A stretch of DNA of 60,031 bases, taken from contig NZ_QASO01000028.1 in assembly GCF_003052605.1 (NCBI RefSeq), positions 1-60,031 of the forward strand. The letters are read 5' to 3'. Each line of letters opens with the position of its first letter. Position 1 is the first letter of the stretch. The notes beneath the pieces were generated by a model that saw only the letters and a list, made by a program, of their open reading frames with translations, searched no databases and was not told where the DNA came from. Position numbers and translations under genes: made by a program. Shown in pieces: positions 54,699 to 60,031 of this stretch. This stretch comes from Ectopseudomonas oleovorans (GTDB lineage Bacteria; Pseudomonadota; Gammaproteobacteria; Pseudomonadales; Pseudomonadaceae).

Positions 54699-55628
54699 AT
54701 GCGCTGGATACTGTTTCTGCTGGCTCTCGGTAGCGGGTTTGCGCAGGCGCTCGATTACCACCTGCAACCCCGACAGATCGCCGAGGGCGTCTGGTTGCTG
54801 GAGGGCAGTACCGACAATTTTGCGGTGGACAATGGCGGTAATATCGTCAACGTCGGTTTCATCGAAACCGCGGACGGCGTGGTGGTGATCGACACCGGTC
54901 CGTCGCGGCGTTATGGCGAGGCGCTGCGCCAGAGCATCGAGAAAACCACCGGCAAACCGGTGCTGCGCGTGTTGCTGACTCACCATCACCCCGATCATGT
55001 GCTGGGCAACCAGGCTTTCGCCGGGGTGCCCATCGCGGCATTGCCTGAGACCACTCGGTTGCTGGCCGAACAGGGCGACGCCATGGCGGAGAACATGTAT
55101 CGCCTGGTCGGCGACTGGATGCGCGGCACCGAAGTGGTGTTGCCCACCGAGGTGGTGCAGGAAGGCACGCTGGAATTTGGCGGCAGGCGCCTGCAACTGC
55201 TTGCGCTAAGAGGGCATACCGGCGCCGACCTGGCAATTCTGGATGAGCGTACGGGCGTGCTGTTCGCCGGCGATATCCTGTTCTATCAGCGTGCGCTGAC
55301 CACGCCGAACAGTCCGGGGCTGGACGTGTGGCTGGCCGATCTGGATCGGCTCGAAGCAATGCCATGGAAGCAGATCGTGCCCGGCCATGGGCCGGTAACC
55401 ACGGATGCGGCGCCGTTCGTGCAGATGCGTGATTACCTGGGCTGGCTCGATGGCTTGCTGCGTCAGGGGGCAGAGCAGGGCGCGGAGATGAACGAACTGA
55501 TCCGCGCTCCGATCCCTGAGCGCTTCGCTCAGGTCAACCTGTCGCGCTACGAGCTAATCCGCAGCGTCAGCCACCTCTACCCACGCTACGAGCGCCAGGC
55601 CATGGCGCGGGTGGATGCCAATCCGTAA
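54699..55628 (+). CDS. Quinoprotein-relay zinc metallohydrolase (metallo-beta-lactamase fold)
   Basis: A 309-residue exported hydrolase: signal peptide (1-18, FLLALGSGFAQA), zinc motif LLTHHHPDHVLGN (HxHxDH), RGHTGADLAILD, LFAGDILFYQ and VPGHGPV, so both zinc sites look complete. Related proteins are listed as zinc metallohydrolase of a quinoprotein relay and are encoded with SoxYZ-like carriers. Its substrate is unknown; it could cleave a thioester or thiol adduct on the SoxYZ arm, which is inference. GAGGAGAAAAGC precedes the ATG. Its TAA stop lies in a REP-like unit. Confidence 0.87.
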   Translation: MRWILFLLALGSGFAQALDYHLQPRQIAEGVWLLEGSTDNFAVDNGGNIVNVGFIETADGVVVIDTGPSRRYGEALRQSIEKTTGKPVLRVLLTHHHPDHVLGNQAFAGVPIAALPETTRLLAEQGDAMAENMYRLVGDWMRGTEVVLPTEVVQEGTLEFGGRRLQLLALRGHTGADLAILDERTGVLFAGDILFYQRALTTPNSPGLDVWLADLDRLEAMPWKQIVPGHGPVTTDAAPFVQMRDYLGWLDGLLRQGAEQGAEMNELIRAPIPERFAQVNLSRYELIRSVSHLYPRYERQAMARVDANP

Positions 55629-55690
55629 GAGCCCGCTTGCGGGCGATGGTGTTGGCCGGTGGGCTTTATCGCCGGCAAGCCGGCTCCTAC
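55625..55690. repeat. Inverted REP pair (GTAAGAGCCCGCTTGCGGGC)
   Basis: GTAAGAGCCCGCTTGCGGGC and GCCGGCAAGCCGGCTCCTAC, same family as 44295-44351. The left unit includes the TAA stop of the hydrolase gene. Confidence 0.85.
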
Positions 55691-55705
55691 AAGAGCACCA
55701 GCCGA

Positions 55706-55779
55706 GTAGGGCGTACTCGCGAAGTAGTACGCCGGGAGCAGTTGGTGGACTGTTCGCTGCGCTCCGGAGTCCACCCTAC
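55706..55779. repeat. Second REP-like repeat (GTAGGGCGTACTCGCG ... CACCCTAC)
   Basis: GTAGGGCGTACTCGCGAAGT with GTACGCC at the left; GGTGGAC...GTCCACC and CCCTAC at the right. Distinct inner sequence but similar GTAGGG/CCCTAC ends. Confidence 0.55.
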
Positions 55780-55818
55780 AACCTGCGCTACGAGCGCTCG
55801 GCGTTGCGAGCCTGGTGC

Positions 55819-56205
55819 CTAGAGCTCTTCGTCATCACGAATCAGCACGTAATGACGGCCGTGCTCGGTCTCTTCGTGGTCGTAGACGTAATACATCACC
55901 ACGTCGCCTTGGTTGGACTGCACGGCCACGTAGTCACCGCTGTCGGGCATGAAGAATTCCCGGGTGGCTGGCTTGGCCAGGCATTCGATATGGGCGCTGA
56001 CGAAGTGGGTGGGGTCTTCTTCGCCGAAATAGTCCTCGCGCTGGTGCGCATCCCAATCCTGCGGCGGCTCGAAGGCACCGGTGATCAGCACCTTGCCGTC
56101 GCCTAGATCCTGCTCTTCGGCATCCGGGTCCTGCTCGTCCGGGCGATAGACCGTGCAGTCCAGTGCATCGGGATGGTTGAGAATTTCCTGGCGAGGGTGG
56201 GGCAC
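55819..56205 (-). CDS. Hypothetical acidic protein
   Basis: A 128-residue cytoplasmic protein, strongly acidic (DPDAEEQD; EETEHG; DDEEL at the C-terminus), with MPHPRQEILNHPDALDCTVY at the N-terminus and DVVMYYVYDHEETEHGRHYV near the end. GTG start at 56205 has GGAG upstream. No signal peptide or membrane segment. It is divergent from the lanthanide-type dehydrogenase. I do not recognise the family. Confidence 0.75.
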   Translation of the reverse strand: MPHPRQEILNHPDALDCTVYRPDEQDPDAEEQDLGDGKVLITGAFEPPQDWDAHQREDYFGEEDPTHFVSAHIECLAKPATREFFMPDSGDYVAVQSNQGDVVMYYVYDHEETEHGRHYVLIRDDEEL

Positions 56206-56296
56206 GGGCGTCTCCGATCAGAATGTGCGGGCGGCCAAGTGTCGGGCAAAGCCGGGGCCGCCGCAATCGTCATGATCATGGCTTGTGGAGCAGGTA

Positions 56297-56312
56297 TTGC
56301 TACCAAGGAACG
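56297..56312 (+). promoter_or_regulatory. Shared ped-cluster motif 1, copy 5
   Basis: TTGCTACCAAGGAACG, matching the 52245 copy at 12 of 16 bases. It is 111 nt upstream of the lanthanide-type dehydrogenase. Confidence 0.5.
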
Positions 56313-56374
56313 AGGAAAATCGGCTGGGGGTGCAATTGTTGGGTGGCCTGTGCGAGCCAAGAATTTGCGGCAGA

Positions 56375-56391
56375 CCGGGAAAATTTCCCGG
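56375..56391. promoter_or_regulatory. Shared ped-cluster motif 2, copy 4 (perfect palindrome)
   Basis: CCGGGAAA-A-TTTCCCGG, an 8+1+8 perfect palindrome 32 nt before the gene at 56423. Its near-copy is upstream of pedE. Confidence 0.6.
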
Positions 56392-56422
56392 CAATAACAA
56401 TGAACCCGCAGAGGTAGCCGCA

Positions 56423-58198
56423 ATGAAACACGCCGGTCTTCGCCAGCCTTTCCTCCTCACCGCACTCTGTGCCGCCATGCTGTTGCCGTCCGCCGCCGCG
56501 CTGGCGGTCACCGACGCCGAGATTCTCAAGGACGCCACCACCACCGACGAGATCGTCACCAATGGCCTCGGTCTGCAAGGCCAGCGCTACAGCCCGCTGA
56601 ACATCCTCAACGAGCAGAACGTCAAGGAACTGCGCCCCGTCTGGACCATGTCCTTCGGTGGTGAGAAGCAGCGTGGTCAGCAGGCGCAGCCGCTGATCAA
56701 GGACGGTGTGATGTACGTCACCGCTTCCTATTCGCGGGTGTTCGCCGTCGATGCGCGCACCGGGCGCGAGCTGTGGCAGTACGAAGCGCGCCTGCCGGAC
56801 GATATCCGCCCTTGCTGCGACGTGATCAACCGGGGCGTCGCCCTGTACGACGATTTGGTGATCTTCGGCACCCTCGATGCCAAGCTGGTGGCGTTGAACA
56901 AGGACACCGGCAAGGTGGTATGGCGCAAGAACGTCGCCGATCACAAGGCGGGTTACTCCATCACCGCGGCGCCGCTGGTGGTCAACGGCAAGCTGATCAC
57001 TGGCGTCTCCGGTGGTGAGTTCGGCGTGGTTGGCAAGATCGAAGCCTACGATCCGAAGAACGGTGAGCTGCTCTGGAGTCGCCCGACCGTCGAAGGTCAC
57101 ATGGGCTACGTCTACAAGGACGGCAAGGCCGTCGAGAATGGCATCAGTGGTGGCGAGGCCGGCAAGACCTGGCCGGGCGACCTGTGGAAGACCGGTGGCG
57201 CCGCGCCCTGGCTCGGCGGCTACTACGATGCCGACACCAACCTGCTGTTCTTCGGTACCGGCAACCCGGCGCCGTGGAACTCCCACCTGCGCCCTGGCGA
57301 CAACCTCTACTCGTCCTCGCGCCTGGCACTGAACCCGGACGACGGCAGCATCCAGTGGCACTTCCAGACCACGCCGCACGACGGCTGGGACTTCGACGGC
57401 GTCAACGAGCTGATCTCCTTCGATTATCAGGAAGGCGGCAAGACCATCAAGGCGGCGGCCACCGCCGACCGTAACGGCTTCTTCTACGTGCTCGACCGCA
57501 CCAACGGCAAGTTCATCCGTGGCTTCCCCTTCGTCGACAAGATCACCTGGGCCAAGGGCCTGGACAAGAATGGCCGGCCAATCTACGACGACAGCAACCG
57601 CCCTGGCTCGCCGAGCGCGAAGGAAAAGGGCAAGAGCGTGTTCTCCGCACCGGCCTTCCTCGGCGCGAAGAACTGGATGCCCATGGCCTACAGCCAGGAC
57701 ACCGGTCTGTTCTACGTACCGTCCAACGAGTGGGGCATGGACATCTGGAACGAAGACATCGCCTACAAGAAGGGCGCCGCCTACCTAGGGGCCGGCTTCA
57801 CCATCAAGCCGCTGAACGAGGAATACATCGGTGTGCTGCGCGCCATCGATCCGAAGACCGGCAAGGAAGTCTGGCGCCACAAGAACTACGCACCGCTGTG
57901 GGGCGGGGTGCTGACCACCAAGGGCAACCTGGTATTCACCGGCAACCCGGAAGGCTACCTGCAGGCGTTCAACGCCAGGACTGGTGAGAAAGTCTGGGAA
58001 TTCCAGACCGGCTCGGGTGTGATCGGCTCGCCCGTGACCTGGGAAATGGACGGCGAGCAGTACGTCTCCGTTCTGTCCGGCTGGGGCGGCGCGGTACCGC
58101 TGTGGGGCGGTGAGGTGGCCAAGCGCGTCAAGCACCTGAACCAGGGCGGCATGCTGTGGACCTTCAAGCTGCCGAAGGAGCTGGTGGCCAAGCACTGA
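56423..58198 (+). CDS. pedH: PQQ-dependent alcohol dehydrogenase, lanthanide-type (PedH)
   Basis: A 591-residue periplasmic quinoprotein. Signal peptide (about 1-29), vicinal Cys pair in [27 protein letters not shown], and catalytic Asp323 in [12 protein letters not shown] with Asp325 two places on. This D-x-D is the mark of lanthanide-dependent enzymes (XoxF, PedH), while the paralogue at 50215 has D-x-S. GAGGTAGCCG precedes the ATG at 56423; the open frame to 56285 is leader. In P. putida PedH takes over from PedE when lanthanides are present. Confidence 0.93.
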   Translation: MKHAGLRQPFLLTALCAAMLLPSAAALAVTDAEILKDATTTDEIVTNGLGLQGQRYSPLNILNEQNVKELRPVWTMSFGGEKQRGQQAQPLIKDGVMYVTASYSRVFAVDARTGRELWQYEARLPDDIRPCCDVINRGVALYDDLVIFGTLDAKLVALNKDTGKVVWRKNVADHKAGYSITAAPLVVNGKLITGVSGGEFGVVGKIEAYDPKNGELLWSRPTVEGHMGYVYKDGKAVENGISGGEAGKTWPGDLWKTGGAAPWLGGYYDADTNLLFFGTGNPAPWNSHLRPGDNLYSSSRLALNPDDGSIQWHFQTTPHDGWDFDGVNELISFDYQEGGKTIKAAATADRNGFFYVLDRTNGKFIRGFPFVDKITWAKGLDKNGRPIYDDSNRPGSPSAKEKGKSVFSAPAFLGAKNWMPMAYSQDTGLFYVPSNEWGMDIWNEDIAYKKGAAYLGAGFTIKPLNEEYIGVLRAIDPKTGKEVWRHKNYAPLWGGVLTTKGNLVFTGNPEGYLQAFNARTGEKVWEFQTGSGVIGSPVTWEMDGEQYVSVLSGWGGAVPLWGGEVAKRVKHLNQGGMLWTFKLPKELVAKH

Positions 58199-58215
58199 TT
58201 GGCTGATGCATCAGT

Positions 58216-58248
58216 CGATGGCCGGACACTGTCCGGCCATCGTTGTTT
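58216..58248 (+). terminator. Rho-independent terminator after pedH
   Basis: CGATGGCCGGACA-C-TGTCCGGCCATCG is a perfect 13-bp dyad followed by TTGTTT. Confidence 0.8.
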
Positions 58249-58392
58249 CTGGGCTCTGTCGGCGCGCTACTGGCTGCTTGTAAATGCCACGGGCGAATTT
58301 TAGTATCGGGGAATGCAAGACTAGGCCAGCGGCTCTACACTTTAGTTTTCATAGCCTCGTACCTCGCTGCCAAAGGCCCGTGCCAGCCCGCT

Positions 58393-58408
58393 CTACTACC
58401 AAATGACG
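58393..58408 (+). promoter_or_regulatory. Shared ped-cluster motif 1, copy 6
   Basis: CTACTACCAAATGACG with flanking CT, 114 nt upstream of the aldehyde dehydrogenase. At the same 14-nt gap as in copies 2 and 3 there is a weak motif-2 remnant, TGGGCGCAT (58424-58432). Confidence 0.45.
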
Positions 58409-58521
58409 AGACGATCTGTGCCATGGGCGCATACCGAGGTTTTCAGGGGCTTCCTAAGATCGAACCATGACTCGCTTCCCAGACTGGCAGCGGGCTCCGA
58501 CAACAAGAGAGGTCAGCATCA

Positions 58522-60031
<1,510 letters not shown>

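Larger units (their letters stand above)
58199..58521. other. Intergenic region between pedH and the aldehyde dehydrogenase
   Basis: 323 bases holding the pedH terminator (58216-58248) and a motif-1 copy (58393-58408). No further gene was recognised. Confidence 0.6.

Noticed and set aside
58243..58470. 75-codon plus-strand ORF after pedH
   Set aside because: It starts in the terminator and spans the exaC promoter region; no RBS or conserved feature.

Overview
The window is GC-rich proteobacterial chromosome. Gene content and order (leuCDB-asd-usg-fimV-truA-trpF-accD-folC-cvpA-purF-metZ, etfDH/etfBA, a ped/exa alcohol-oxidation cluster) and several families of GTAGGAGC-type REP elements point to the genus Pseudomonas; the species cannot be fixed from sequence alone. 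No rRNA, tRNA, CRISPR array or prophage was seen.

Layout. (1) 1-388 is the 5' end of a group II intron on the minus strand, cut by the window edge; a decayed alpha/beta-hydrolase gene lies beside it. (2) 1105-9149 carries two c-di-GMP genes (a 7TM diguanylate cyclase whose signal peptide is interrupted by an in-frame stop, and a five-PAS GGDEF-EAL protein), a thioesterase, dusC, and ibpA under a sigma32-like promoter and a ROSE-type RNA thermometer. (3) 9252-27626 is core metabolism: a LysR regulator divergent from leuCDB, asd, the asd-like usg gene, fimV, then truA, trpF, accD, folC, a SPOR protein, cvpA, purF, metZ and an SDR gene. (4) 27749-32409 holds etfDH divergent from etfBA, with a PsrA-type operator between them, followed by a PlaF-like membrane phospholipase. 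(5) 32517-39740 is an envelope and regulatory block: a solute-binding protein, a DUF4398/OmpA lipoprotein pair, a MocR-type regulator, a vWA lipoprotein, and an ECF sigma factor with its probable anti-sigma partner.

(6) 40028-60031 is a periplasmic quinoprotein alcohol-oxidation cluster like ped of P. putida and exa of P. aeruginosa. It has two PQQ alcohol dehydrogenases. One (50215-52077) carries the D-F-S metal site of calcium enzymes; the other (56423-58198) carries the D-F-D site of lanthanide enzymes. Around them are cytochrome c550 (pedF), aldehyde dehydrogenase (exaC/pedI, cut by the right edge), a two-component pair (pedS2/pedR2-like), an AgmR/ErbR-type regulator, an ABC-2 transporter, a YVTN beta-propeller protein, two solute-binding-like proteins, a CXXCW protein, a SoxYZ-like carrier, a metallo-beta-lactamase-fold hydrolase, a Sel1 protein, a pentapeptide-repeat protein and a small cupredoxin-like protein. 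Alcohols would be oxidised in the periplasm, electrons leave through cytochrome c, and the aldehyde is oxidised by the dehydrogenase.

The most notable unannotated signal is a pair of short motifs recurring only in intergenic regions of this cluster: an AGTACCAAGGTAGTA-like element at six places, and a CGGGAAATnTGCCC / CCGGGA-NN-ATTTCCCGG inverted repeat at four. Two regions have the two motifs 30 nt apart. They look like operators of a shared alcohol-oxidation regulon.
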